Positions 14,817-23,469 of a DNA stretch of 64,000 nt are shown here, piece after piece (within the stretch, counting starts at the first letter, position 1; each line of letters starts with the position of its first letter). The DNA comes from REBR01 sp033721915. GTDB lineage: Bacteria > Pseudomonadota > Gammaproteobacteria > Pseudomonadales > Oleiphilaceae. The DNA lies in assembly GCA_033721915.1 (NCBI GenBank), contig JAWWAC010000006.1, positions 1 through 64,000 on the forward strand. The letters are read 5' to 3'. A program made the translations under genes and the position numbers. Below the pieces are notes generated by a model. It did no database searches. It was not told the DNA's origin and was given only the letters and a program-made list of their open reading frames with translations.

Positions 14817-17252
14817 ATGGCTCCGAAATCCCGAAAGCAGGATCCCCTTGCGGATGCTGAAGCAAAAAAATACGACAATCCCATCCACAGCCGCCCCATG
14901 ATTCTCAAGCATCTGACGGAGCGTGGCGCACCAGCGACCCATCCTCAGTTGTGTGAAGAGCTGGGCCTGGAGGATGAGGACAGCATCGAAGCCCTGCGCC
15001 GCCGCCTGATTGCCATGGCCCGTGACGGCCAGTTGATCTGCAACCGCCGCAATGCCTACCTGCCCATTTCCGAGGCGGATCTCAGCCGGGGCTATGTCCA
15101 GGGTCACCGTGACGGCTTTGGCTTTGTGGTGGTGGAAGGGGACGGCGGCGACCTGTTTCTCAACGCCCGCCAGATGCGCCAGGTTTTCCATGGCGACCGT
15201 GTACTGGTGCGTGAGGATGCCAGGGACTCCCGCGGCAAGCGGGAAGGGGTCATTGTCGAAGTCCTTGAGCGCAACACCCATGAGCTGGTGGGGCGTCTCT
15301 TCCGCGACGAGGGCATCTCCTTCGTGACGCCGGAAAACACCCGCATCAACCAGGAAATCCTGATCCCGGAAGAAGCCTGTGCCGGCGCGGCCCATGGCCA
15401 GTACGTGAGTGTGGTCATCGACCGCCAGCCCACACCCCGCAGCAAGGCTCGTGGCCGTGTGGTGGAGGTTCTGGGTGAGCATATGGCGCCGGGCATGGAA
15501 ATCACCGTGGCCATCCGCGCCCACGGCATTCCCGATACCTTTCCCCCCTCGGTCAAGCAGGAGGCGGATGCCATTCCACCGGAAGTGGAAGAGCGCTCCA
15601 AGATCGGCCGTGTGGATCTGCGGGATGTGCCCATGGTCACCATCGACGATGAGACCGCCCGGGACTTTGATGACGCGGTCTTCGCCGAGAAGCGCCCCGG
15701 TGGCGGTTACCGACTGATCGTGGCCATCGCCGACGTGTCCTATTACGTGCGCCCCGAATCGGCGCTGGACAAGGAGGCCCAGAACCGGGGCAACTCCGTG
15801 TACTTCCCGGATCACGTGGTGCCCATGCTGCCGGAGAAGCTCTCCAATGGCCTGTGCTCACTGAACCCCGGCGTGGACCGCCTGACCATGGTCTGCGAGA
15901 TGACACTGAGCCGCCAGGGCAAGATCACCGGTTACACTTTCTATGAAGGGGTCATCCACTCCCACGCCCGTCTGACCTACAACAAGGTCAGCCAGATGGT
16001 GGAGCACGCTGATACCCCCCAGGGCCGTGCCTTGCGCAAGGAGTACGCCCGTGTGGTGCCTCACCTGGAAGACCTGCTGGGTCTGTACAAGGTGCTGAGA
16101 GCCGCCCGTGACGCCCGTGGCGCCATTGATTTCGAGACCACCGAGACCAAGATCCGCTTCTCCGGTGATCGCAAGATTGAGGAGATCGTCCCGGTACAGC
16201 GCAATGTGGCCCACAAGATCATCGAGGAGTGCATGCTGGCCGCCAACGTGGCCACGGCCCGCTTCATGCGCAAGCACAAGATCCCCACCCTGTACCGGGT
16301 GCACGACGGCCCGGCGGCGGAGAAGCTCAAGGACGTGCGGGAGTTCCTGGCACCGCTTGGGCTGACACTGCCCGGTGGCGACGAGCCGGACCCCAGCGAT
16401 TACCAGCAGCTGCTCTCACAGGTGGCCCATCGCTCCGACTCCCAGATTATCCAGACCGTGATGCTCCGCTCCCTCAAGCAGGCGGTTTATACCCCGGACC
16501 AGAAGGGCCACTTTGGACTGGGCTTTGAAGAATACGCCCACTTCACCTCCCCCATCCGCCGTTATCCGGACCTGCTGATTCACCGTGGCATCAAGTCGGT
16601 GATTCACGGCACGGCCCTCAAGAGCGGTGTGGTGAAGAGCCTCAGGGGGCTCTTTGGCAGCAAGAGCAAGGCCCAGACCGTGGTGCCGGCGGAGAGGCCG
16701 GACCAGGAGCTGGCCCAGTATCCCTACACACTGGAGGACGTGAAGAAACTGGGGGATCATTTCTCCATGACCGAGCGTCGTGCCGATGACGCCACCCGGG
16801 ATGTCACTGCCTGGCTCAAGTGCGAATTCCTCCGTGAGCGGGTGGGTGAGGTCTTTACCGGCGTGATTTCCGCCGTGACCGGTTTTGGTTTCTTCGTCAA
16901 CCTCAAGGACGTCTACACCGACGGCCTGGTGCATATCTCGGCACTGGGTGGGGATTTCTACCACTTCGACAAGGTCAAGCACGCCCTGACCGGAGAGCGC
17001 ACCGGGCGCACCTTCCGCCTGGGCGATGAAGTGCGTGTCCGTCTGACCCGGGTGGACCTGGAAGACCGCAAGATCGACCTGGAGCTGGAGGAGGGCAGCA
17101 ACGAGCGCAGCAAGGGCGGTCGTGGCAAAGCCAGCGGCAAGGGCCGCAGCGGCCCGCCGAAAGGCAAGGGCGGCGGCCGTTCCGGCGACAAGCCCTCCGG
17201 CCCCCGCAAGCGCGGGCCCCGCAAACCCCGCCCCGCCGCCGATGCCGGTTAG
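14817..17252 (+). CDS. rnr: Ribonuclease R
   Basis: An 811-aa 3'-to-5' exoribonuclease of the RNase II family that degrades structured RNA. An N-terminal helix-turn-helix/winged segment is followed by cold-shock OB folds around residues 80-240. The RNB catalytic domain then carries the metal-binding Asp cluster DDETARDFDDAV near residue 280. An S1 domain (EVFTGVISAVTGFGFFV) and a basic Lys/Gly/Arg tail complete it. The ATG at 14817 begins the typical RNase R N-terminus; the frame is open further upstream. rlmB follows 9 bp later, the usual rnr-rlmB arrangement. Confidence 0.96.
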   Translation: MAPKSRKQDPLADAEAKKYDNPIHSRPMILKHLTERGAPATHPQLCEELGLEDEDSIEALRRRLIAMARDGQLICNRRNAYLPISEADLSRGYVQGHRDGFGFVVVEGDGGDLFLNARQMRQVFHGDRVLVREDARDSRGKREGVIVEVLERNTHELVGRLFRDEGISFVTPENTRINQEILIPEEACAGAAHGQYVSVVIDRQPTPRSKARGRVVEVLGEHMAPGMEITVAIRAHGIPDTFPPSVKQEADAIPPEVEERSKIGRVDLRDVPMVTIDDETARDFDDAVFAEKRPGGGYRLIVAIADVSYYVRPESALDKEAQNRGNSVYFPDHVVPMLPEKLSNGLCSLNPGVDRLTMVCEMTLSRQGKITGYTFYEGVIHSHARLTYNKVSQMVEHADTPQGRALRKEYARVVPHLEDLLGLYKVLRAARDARGAIDFETTETKIRFSGDRKIEEIVPVQRNVAHKIIEECMLAANVATARFMRKHKIPTLYRVHDGPAAEKLKDVREFLAPLGLTLPGGDEPDPSDYQQLLSQVAHRSDSQIIQTVMLRSLKQAVYTPDQKGHFGLGFEEYAHFTSPIRRYPDLLIHRGIKSVIHGTALKSGVVKSLRGLFGSKSKAQTVVPAERPDQELAQYPYTLEDVKKLGDHFSMTERRADDATRDVTAWLKCEFLRERVGEVFTGVISAVTGFGFFVNLKDVYTDGLVHISALGGDFYHFDKVKHALTGERTGRTFRLGDEVRVRLTRVDLEDRKIDLELEEGSNERSKGGRGKASGKGRSGPPKGKGGGRSGDKPSGPRKRGPRKPRPAADAG

Positions 17253-17261
17253 GTCGGATTG

Positions 17262-18005
17262 ATGGCAAAGCAGACACTCTTTGGCTGGCACGCGGTTGAG
17301 GCCCTGGTGGCCTCACAGCCCGAGCGGGTGGTGCGTATCCACCTGCAGCAGGGCCGTGAAGACCAGCGCAGCGAATCCATGCTGGCCCAGGCGTCCCGCT
17401 TCGGCATTGCCGTGGAGCACAGCCACCGCAAGGCACTGGATGAGATGGCCGGCGAGGGCAGCCACCAGGGCATAGTGGCACTGGTCAAGCCGCCCCGTGA
17501 ATGGCAGGAAGGGGACCTGGACGACCTGGTGGCACGGTGCGGCAGGGATCTGCTGCTGCTGGTGCTGGACGGCGTCACCGACCCCCACAACCTGGGGGCC
17601 TGCCTGCGCACCGCCGACGCCGCCGGCGTAGACGCGGTGATCGTGCCCAGGGACAAGTCCGCCGCACTCACTCCCGCCGCCATCAAGGTGGCCAGTGGTG
17701 CGGCCCAGACACTGCCGCTGGTGCGGGTCACCAACCTGGCCCGCAGCCTGCGCCGCCTGCAGCAGGCCGGTGTCTGGCTGGTGGGCACCGCCGGCGAGGC
17801 GGACAGCAGCCTTTACCAGGCCAGTCTCACCGGGCCGCTGGCCCTGGTGATGGGGGCGGAAGGCAAGGGTCTGCGCCGTCTGACCCGCGAGCACTGCGAC
17901 CAGCTGGTGAGCCTGCCCATGCAGGGGGGCGTGGCCAGCCTGAACGTCTCCGTGGCCGCCGGGGTCTGCCTGTTTGAGGCGGTCCGCCAGCGCCAGCCGG
18001 CCTAA
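17262..18005 (+). CDS. rlmB: 23S rRNA Gm2251 2'-O-methyltransferase RlmB
   Basis: A 247-aa SPOUT (TrmH-family) methyltransferase that methylates the ribose of G2251 in the 23S rRNA P-loop. An N-terminal L30e-like substrate-binding domain precedes the knotted catalytic domain. The three SPOUT motifs are visible: DPHNLGACLRTADAAG, LVMGAEGKGLRRL and LPMQGGVASLNVSVAAG. The ATG at 17262 is used; a TTG directly in front of it is less likely. It follows rnr closely and probably shares its transcript. Confidence 0.95.
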   Translation: MAKQTLFGWHAVEALVASQPERVVRIHLQQGREDQRSESMLAQASRFGIAVEHSHRKALDEMAGEGSHQGIVALVKPPREWQEGDLDDLVARCGRDLLLLVLDGVTDPHNLGACLRTADAAGVDAVIVPRDKSAALTPAAIKVASGAAQTLPLVRVTNLARSLRRLQQAGVWLVGTAGEADSSLYQASLTGPLALVMGAEGKGLRRLTREHCDQLVSLPMQGGVASLNVSVAAGVCLFEAVRQRQPA

Positions 18006-18045
18006 TCGCTTGCATCCCTGGTGGGGTGCGCATAAAATGTGCATC

Positions 18046-18168
18046 CCCTGAAAACAGGGTCCGACATGGGAGCCCGCCCGCAGGCGGCGCTCCATGCTCA
18101 CTCCTTGCCTTTTCCGGTCGTCATTCCACAGGGCGTGTCACCGCAAAAGGCTGTCAATCCGCAAGGAG
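18046..18168 (+). promoter_or_regulatory. rpsF 5' leader with two hairpins (candidate S6:S18 control site)
   Basis: The leader of rpsF holds a small hairpin CCCTG-AAAA-CAGGG (18046-18059). A longer GC-rich stem follows (18069-18093, GGAGCCCGCC with GGCGGCGCTCC, one bulged base), with CCG in the region that closes it. Many bacteria bind the S6:S18 dimer to a CCG-containing leader element to autoregulate rpsF. This fit is by eye only. AAGGAG at 18163-18168 is the rpsF ribosome-binding site. Confidence 0.35.
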
Positions 18169-18173
18169 ACACA

Positions 18174-18608
18174 ATGCGTCACTACGAAATCGTTACCATG
18201 GTCCATCCGGACCAGAGCGAGCAGGTCCCCGCCATGATCGAGCGCTACACCAAGCTGATCACTGAAAGCGGCGGTGCTGTTCATCGTCTGGAAGACTGGG
18301 GTCGTCGTCATCTCGCTTACCCCATCGACAAGATCCACAAAGCTCACTACGTCCTGATGAACATTGAATGTTCACAGGAAGTGCTGGACGAGCTGAACCA
18401 CAACTTCCGCTTTAATGATGCCATTATCCGCGACATGGTACTGCGCCGTGATGAGGCGGTGACCGAGCCGTCCCCCATCAAGGCCGCTGAAGGCCGCGAA
18501 GAGCGTCGCGATGACCGTCCACGTCGTCCTGCGCCGGATTCCGACTCGTCCTCTTCTGACGAGCGGGCCGAAAAAGACGCCGGTGCGGAAACCTCCGAAG
18601 ACGCGTAA
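18174..18608 (+). CDS. rpsF: 30S ribosomal protein S6
   Basis: A 144-aa small-subunit ribosomal protein; MRHYEIVTMVHPDQ and the segment GRRHLAYPIDK are diagnostic. S6 binds S18 on the platform of the 30S subunit. The acidic, low-complexity C-terminal tail (DSDSSSSDERAEKD) is a known variable feature of S6 in gammaproteobacteria. The frame is open upstream to 18039, but the ATG at 18174 has a strong AAGGAG and matches the family start. Confidence 0.97.
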   Translation: MRHYEIVTMVHPDQSEQVPAMIERYTKLITESGGAVHRLEDWGRRHLAYPIDKIHKAHYVLMNIECSQEVLDELNHNFRFNDAIIRDMVLRRDEAVTEPSPIKAAEGREERRDDRPRRPAPDSDSSSSDERAEKDAGAETSEDA

Positions 18609-18637
18609 TTCATCATCCAGAGTAAAGGAAGTTCACC

Positions 18638-18868
18638 ATGGCTCGTTTTTTCAGACGTCGTAAGTTTTGCCGCTTTACCGCGGAAGGCGTGAAAGAGATC
18701 GATTACAAGGATCTCGACACCCTGAAAGGTTATGTCACTGAAACCGGCAAGATCGTACCCAGCCGGATCACTGGCACCAAGGCCCGTTATCAGCGTCAGC
18801 TGTCCACGGCCATCAAGCGGGCGCGTTACCTGGCCCTGCTGCCCTACGCGGACAGTCACGACATTTAA
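18638..18868 (+). CDS. rpsR: 30S ribosomal protein S18
   Basis: A 76-aa basic ribosomal protein with the conserved segments MARFFRRRKFCRFT, YKDLDTLKGYV and GTKARYQRQLSTAIKRARYL. It dimerises with S6 on the 30S platform. It sits 29 bp after rpsF, with an AAAGGAAG ribosome-binding site, in the canonical rpsF-rpsR-rplI operon. Confidence 0.97.
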   Translation: MARFFRRRKFCRFTAEGVKEIDYKDLDTLKGYVTETGKIVPSRITGTKARYQRQLSTAIKRARYLALLPYADSHDI

Positions 18869-18889
18869 CAGCCGATAGGGATCCGCACC

Positions 18890-19744
18890 ATGCAGGCACT
18901 GGCGCAATGGGTCATGCGGGGTCCCTTACAGGCCAGTCTGGCAGCGGTCATCGCCTTTGCGCTGCCGTTTCTGTTCTGGCTCGGGGCGGCGATAGTCGCC
19001 CTGGTGACACTGCGACTTGGGCCCAGAGCCGGAATGATGATTGCGGCCTGGGCGGTACTGCCTGCCGCAGGCTGGCTCTTTATGGGCCAGGATCCGGCAC
19101 CACTGAGTGTGCTGATGATCAGCCTGACCATGGCGTGGCTGTTACAGGCCACGGTCAGCTGGGAGAGGATGCTGCTGGGTGGTGCTGTCGCGGCGCTGCT
19201 GCTGGGAGAGCTGATACCCCGGCTACTGCCGGAGCTGACAGCCAAGCTGGTGGAAATGGGGGTGTCGCTATACCAGCAGATGAACCCGGAGATGGCCGCG
19301 GAGCTGGGGGAGGAACTGGAGCCGATGGTGCGGCTGATGATGATCGGCACCACCGGCGCACTGAACTTCCTCATGGCTCTGCTGGCCACGCTGCTGGGCC
19401 GGGGCTGGCAGGCACGCCTGTTCAACCCCGGGGGCTTTCAGCGGGAATTTCACGATTTCCGTCTGAGTGGCCCGGCGACCCTGGTGCTGGTCATGGTGAT
19501 GGCGTTTGCCCCCATGCTCGGCGCCAACCCGGCGCTGGCATCACTGGTATTCGGTGTGCCACTGGTGGTGGCGGGACTGGCCCTGGTGCATGGCCTGGTG
19601 GGTCGTCGCAACATGGGCCGTGTCTGGCTGGTGGTGCTGTACGCCTCCGTGGTGGTGCTGGGCCCGAGTTTGCTGTTAATGCTGATTTTTGTCGCAATTC
19701 TGGATAGCTGGCTGGATTTCAGGAAGCGTTTGTCGCCCCACTGA
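18890..19744 (+). CDS. DUF2232 membrane protein
   Basis: A 284-aa integral membrane protein with about seven hydrophobic segments. It belongs to the DUF2232 (YybS-like) proteins often encoded between rpsR and rplI in Pseudomonas-like bacteria. No catalytic motif is visible and the function is unknown. The conserved location inside a ribosomal-protein operon suggests co-expression with translation genes. Spacing to rpsR is 21 bp. Confidence 0.85.
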   Translation: MQALAQWVMRGPLQASLAAVIAFALPFLFWLGAAIVALVTLRLGPRAGMMIAAWAVLPAAGWLFMGQDPAPLSVLMISLTMAWLLQATVSWERMLLGGAVAALLLGELIPRLLPELTAKLVEMGVSLYQQMNPEMAAELGEELEPMVRLMMIGTTGALNFLMALLATLLGRGWQARLFNPGGFQREFHDFRLSGPATLVLVMVMAFAPMLGANPALASLVFGVPLVVAGLALVHGLVGRRNMGRVWLVVLYASVVVLGPSLLLMLIFVAILDSWLDFRKRLSPH

Positions 19745-19805
19745 GCCATGCCGGTATCGATCACCATGGTTGCCATGGTTACATGATTCTGAAGAGGTAA
19801 GCGAG

Positions 19806-20252
19806 ATGGAAGTTATTCTGCTCGAGAAAGTAAACAACCTGGGCGCCCTGGGCGATCAGGTCAAGGTCAAGGCAGGCTACGGCCGCAACTTCCTGGTGCC
19901 CTACGGCAAGGCCGTTCCCGCCACCAAGAAGAACATTGAAGAGTTCGAGGCCCGCCGTGCGGGGCTGGAAAAGCAGGAAGCCGAGCGCCTCCAGCAGGCC
20001 CAGAGCCGTGGCGAGAGCCTGGACGGCCAGTCCTTCACCATCAGCTCCAAGGCCGGTGAAGAAGGCAAGCTGTTCGGCTCCGTGGGTGTGCGCGACGTGG
20101 CCGATGCCATCAGCGCTACCGGCACCACCGTTGAGAAGAGCGAAGTGAAGCTGCCTGAAGGGCCGATCCGCGCCACCGGCGAGTACGATCTGGAACTGCA
20201 GCTGCACTCCGACGTCAGCGTCAGCATCAAGCTGGTCGTTGTCGCGGCCTGA
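19806..20252 (+). CDS. rplI: 50S ribosomal protein L9
   Basis: A 148-aa large-subunit protein. The N-terminal domain begins MEVILLEKVNNLGALGDQV and contains GYGRNFLVPYGKA. A long connecting helix (roughly residues 40-75) leads to a C-terminal RNA-binding domain. The ATG at 19806 follows GAGGTAAGCG. The open frame continues upstream but the start matches all L9 proteins. Confidence 0.97.
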   Translation: MEVILLEKVNNLGALGDQVKVKAGYGRNFLVPYGKAVPATKKNIEEFEARRAGLEKQEAERLQQAQSRGESLDGQSFTISSKAGEEGKLFGSVGVRDVADAISATGTTVEKSEVKLPEGPIRATGEYDLELQLHSDVSVSIKLVVVAA

Positions 20253-20296
20253 TCACCCTGCCAGGCCCCCGGGTCTGGGCTCGGAGGTAAGTCGCC

Positions 20297-21682
20297 ATGA
20301 ACAGTCAGTCAATGGGCGACCGGGAAACCAGCCTCGTCAAGGTGCCGCCTCACTCCGTGGAAGCGGAGCAGGCGGTGCTGGGCGGACTGCTGATCGACAG
20401 CAGTGGCTGGGAACTGGTGGTGGAGCTGGTCTCCGAGGCGGATTTTTACCGTCACGAACACCGGCTGATTTTTCACGCCATTGACCGGCTGGTGGCCAAC
20501 GACAAGCCTCTGGATGTGGTCACCCTGGCGGAATGGCTGGAACACGCCGGTGAGCTGGAAGACTGCGGTGGTCTGTCCTACCTGGGCAGCCTCGCGGAAC
20601 AGACACCCGGTGCGGCCAATATCCGTGCCTATGCGGAAATTGTCCACGAGCGTTCCATACTGCGCCAGCTGGTGGAGGCCTCGGGCAAGATCGCCGATTC
20701 CGCCTTCAACCCCAAGGGACGAGCCACCGCCGAACTGCTGGACGAGGCAGAGCGGGAGGTGTTCCGCATTGCCGAGTCCCGTTCCCAGGACGGTGCCGGT
20801 CCCAAATCCATCAATCCCATACTGACCGAGACACTGACCCGGATCGAGGAGCTGTTCGAATCGGACGGTGCCCTGACGGGCCTGACTTCCGGCTTCAAGG
20901 ATCTCGACGAGATGACCTCGGGCTTTCAGCCCTCAGACCTGATCATCATTGCCGGCCGCCCCTCCATGGGTAAAACCGCCTTCGCCATGAACCTGGTGGA
21001 GAACGCCATCATGGCCTCTGACAAGGCCACCCTGGTGTTCAGCATGGAGATGCCCGCGGACGCCATTGTCATGCGGATGCTCTCCTCCATCGGCCGCATC
21101 AACCAGACCCGCATACGCCGTGGCACACTGGAGGAGGACGACTGGCCCAGGCTTACTTCGGCGGTCAGCCTGCTCAAGGACAAGCCTCTGTTTATCGATG
21201 ACACCGCCGCACTGAGCCCCACGGAAATGCGCTCCAGGGCGCGCCGCGTGGCCCGTGACTGCGGCGGCCAGCTGGGCATGATCATGGTGGACTATCTGCA
21301 GCTGATGCGGGTGCCCGGCAATACCGAGGGGCGCACCGCGGAGATCTCGGAAATCTCCCGCTCCCTCAAGGGGCTGGCCAAGGAGCTCAACTGCCCGGTG
21401 GTGGCCCTGTCACAGCTCAACCGCTCTCTGGAGCAGCGCCCCAACAAGCGCCCTGTCAACTCCGACCTGCGGGAATCCGGCGCCATCGAGCAGGATGCGG
21501 ACGTCATCGCCTTTATCTACCGGGACGAGGTGTACAACGAGGACACCTCCGACAAGGGCATTGCCGAAATCATCATCGGCAAGCAGCGTAATGGCCCCAT
21601 CGGCACCGTGCGACTGGCCTTTATGGGGGAGTACACCAAGTTCGAGGACCTGGCTTACGGGGACTACGGAGGGGAATTCTGA
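20297..21682 (+). CDS. dnaB: Replicative DNA helicase DnaB
   Basis: A 461-aa hexameric 5'-to-3' helicase that unwinds DNA at the replication fork. The N-terminal helical domain includes PPHSVEAEQAVLGG near the start. The RecA-like C-terminal domain has Walker A GRPSMGKTAFA near residue 220, Walker B IMVDYLQLM and the arginine-finger region ESGAIEQDAD. Length is normal and no intein is present. GGAGGTAAG precedes the ATG. The stop overlaps alr (TGATG). Confidence 0.96.
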   Translation: MNSQSMGDRETSLVKVPPHSVEAEQAVLGGLLIDSSGWELVVELVSEADFYRHEHRLIFHAIDRLVANDKPLDVVTLAEWLEHAGELEDCGGLSYLGSLAEQTPGAANIRAYAEIVHERSILRQLVEASGKIADSAFNPKGRATAELLDEAEREVFRIAESRSQDGAGPKSINPILTETLTRIEELFESDGALTGLTSGFKDLDEMTSGFQPSDLIIIAGRPSMGKTAFAMNLVENAIMASDKATLVFSMEMPADAIVMRMLSSIGRINQTRIRRGTLEEDDWPRLTSAVSLLKDKPLFIDDTAALSPTEMRSRARRVARDCGGQLGMIMVDYLQLMRVPGNTEGRTAEISEISRSLKGLAKELNCPVVALSQLNRSLEQRPNKRPVNSDLRESGAIEQDADVIAFIYRDEVYNEDTSDKGIAEIIIGKQRNGPIGTVRLAFMGEYTKFEDLAYGDYGGEF

Positions 21683-22767
21683 TGCCCCGCCACACCCGGG
21701 CGCTGATTGACCCGGCCGCACTGCGGTACAACTTCCGACTGGCCGCCGGACTGGCCGCGCCGGCCAGTGCCATGGCGGTGGTCAAGGCGGACGGCTACGG
21801 CCACGGCCTGGCCAATGTGGTGGCGGCGCTGGATGCACTGGTGCCCGGTTACGCCGTGGCCACGGTGCAGGAGGGGGTGGCCATCCGCGAACTGGGCAGC
21901 CCCCATCCGATTGTTCTGCTGGAAGGCCCCCACGACGCGGAAGACTGGCCCCTTTGCGCCCGCCATGAGCTGCAGCCGGTGCTGCATTCACCCCATCAGC
22001 TGGACCAGCTGGCGCAACAGTGCGGCGATCCGGGTGCCGTCACCGTCTGGCTCAAGTGCAATACCGGTATGAACCGCCTGGGTTTCCCCCCTGGTGAGAT
22101 TCCCGCCGCCATTGAGCGCCTGTCCCCACTGCCGGGGGTCCGGGTGCTGGGTCTGATGACCCATTTTGCCTGTGCCGATGACCTCGGCGACCCCATGACG
22201 GGACGCCAGCATGAGTCGATGGCGGCTCTGGCCAGTCGTTACCCGCAGCTTCTGATCAGCACCGCCAACTCCGCCGCCCATTACCACAAGGGTGACCTTT
22301 TCCACTGGACCCGCCCCGGCATAATGCTCTACGGCGCCAGCCCGCTGCTGAAGGCCCATGGCGCGGATCTGGAGCTGCGCCCGGTCATGCGCCTGATGTC
22401 CCGTGTGATCGCCGTGCGTGACCTCAGCCCCGGCGACAGCGTCGGCTACGGCGCCAGCTGGACCGCCAGTGCCCCGGGGCGCATGGGCATTGTGGAGATC
22501 GGCTATGGTGACGGCTACCCCCGCCACGCCCCCAGTGGCACCCCGGTGGCCGTGGCAGGGCATCGTGTGCCGCTGATCGGCCGTGTCTCCATGGACATGC
22601 TGGCGGTGGATCTGAGCGAGGTGCCACACCTGGGTGTGGGGGCTGCGGTGGAGCTCTGGGGTGAGACCGTCTCTGTGGACGAGGTGGCGGAGTGGGCCGG
22701 CACCATCAGCTATGAACTCCTCACCGGCGTACTGCCCCGTGTGCCGAGGCAGGTGCTGGGCGGATAA
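21682..22767 (+). CDS. alr: Alanine racemase
   Basis: A 361-aa PLP enzyme that interconverts L- and D-alanine for peptidoglycan. The PLP-binding lysine is Lys35 in AVVKADGYGHG. The second catalytic residue is the tyrosine of VGYGASW, and GRVSMDMLAVD is the conserved C-terminal barrel segment. The ATG overlaps the dnaB stop, so translation is coupled; dnaB-alr linkage is widespread in gammaproteobacteria. Confidence 0.95.
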   Translation: MPRHTRALIDPAALRYNFRLAAGLAAPASAMAVVKADGYGHGLANVVAALDALVPGYAVATVQEGVAIRELGSPHPIVLLEGPHDAEDWPLCARHELQPVLHSPHQLDQLAQQCGDPGAVTVWLKCNTGMNRLGFPPGEIPAAIERLSPLPGVRVLGLMTHFACADDLGDPMTGRQHESMAALASRYPQLLISTANSAAHYHKGDLFHWTRPGIMLYGASPLLKAHGADLELRPVMRLMSRVIAVRDLSPGDSVGYGASWTASAPGRMGIVEIGYGDGYPRHAPSGTPVAVAGHRVPLIGRVSMDMLAVDLSEVPHLGVGAAVELWGETVSVDEVAEWAGTISYELLTGVLPRVPRQVLGG

Positions 22768-22808
22768 GACCGCAGCGGACAGTCCGCCCCCGGGCAGGCC
22801 GACCGGTC

Positions 22809-23180
22809 TCAGGCGTTTTCAACCTGCTTCTGTGTCTCCGGCTCGTAGAGAATCTCCTCGATGAAGTCGAGGATGTCTTCCATGCCCTTGTCGTCGATTT
22901 TCTTCAGCACGTTGTTAATGACCATGCGGGTGCCCTTGAGCATGCTGCTCAGACCCATTTTGGCCATTTTCTGCATGACACTGCCTGCGCCCATGCGACG
23001 CAGTGGCTCCATGAAGAAGAAGTCGATGCCTTCCTCGGTCAGCTGCATGATCAGCTGGAACAGCGCCTCCTTGTTTTCCTTGCTGGCACCTTCCTTGCGG
23101 ATCTTGGCAATCACACTGCGGGCTTCGGAGACCAGTGATTCGGGTACGGGTGCGACAAGATGATGTTGGGCTTTGAGCAT
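22809..23180 (-). CDS. Hypothetical protein, 123 aa
   Basis: A 123-aa protein, predicted mostly alpha-helical, with alternating charged and hydrophobic stretches (SVIAKIRKEGASKENKEALF, GMEDILDFIEEILYE). A methionine-rich central part (RRMGAGSVMQKMAKMGLSSM) has no signal peptide or clear membrane helix. It is convergent with alr. The 290-bp upstream region is shared with the divergent gene at 23470. I do not recognise the family. Codon use resembles the neighbours, so it looks like a genuine lineage gene. Confidence 0.65.
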   Translation of the reverse strand: MLKAQHHLVAPVPESLVSEARSVIAKIRKEGASKENKEALFQLIMQLTEEGIDFFFMEPLRRMGAGSVMQKMAKMGLSSMLKGTRMVINNVLKKIDDKGMEDILDFIEEILYEPETQKQVENA

Positions 23181-23469
23181 AACGACCTCGTGGTTGCTTT
23201 GTTACAGACTGTTACATTGCTGTGCTGATGCCAGTGTAATGGCACTGACTCATGGTGCATTGGCTGCAAAGTAACGACTGACCCGTCACACCGGCAGCAT
23301 GGAGCGCTCCCGTTGATCCGGGCTGGGCACTGTTTTGCACTGAAAGTGGGCAATCTGTGCTAATGTAAAACCACAGCCCCTGTCCGGGCTCCCTGCTGTC
23401 AACGGTGGGTTGCGTCCCGGAAGCGGGTCAGTAAAGTCCCTTTCTCCCAGCTGGAATAACGAAACCTTT

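Noticed and set aside
20297..21682. An intein in dnaB
   Set aside because: The gene has the normal length and uninterrupted Walker and DnaB motifs.
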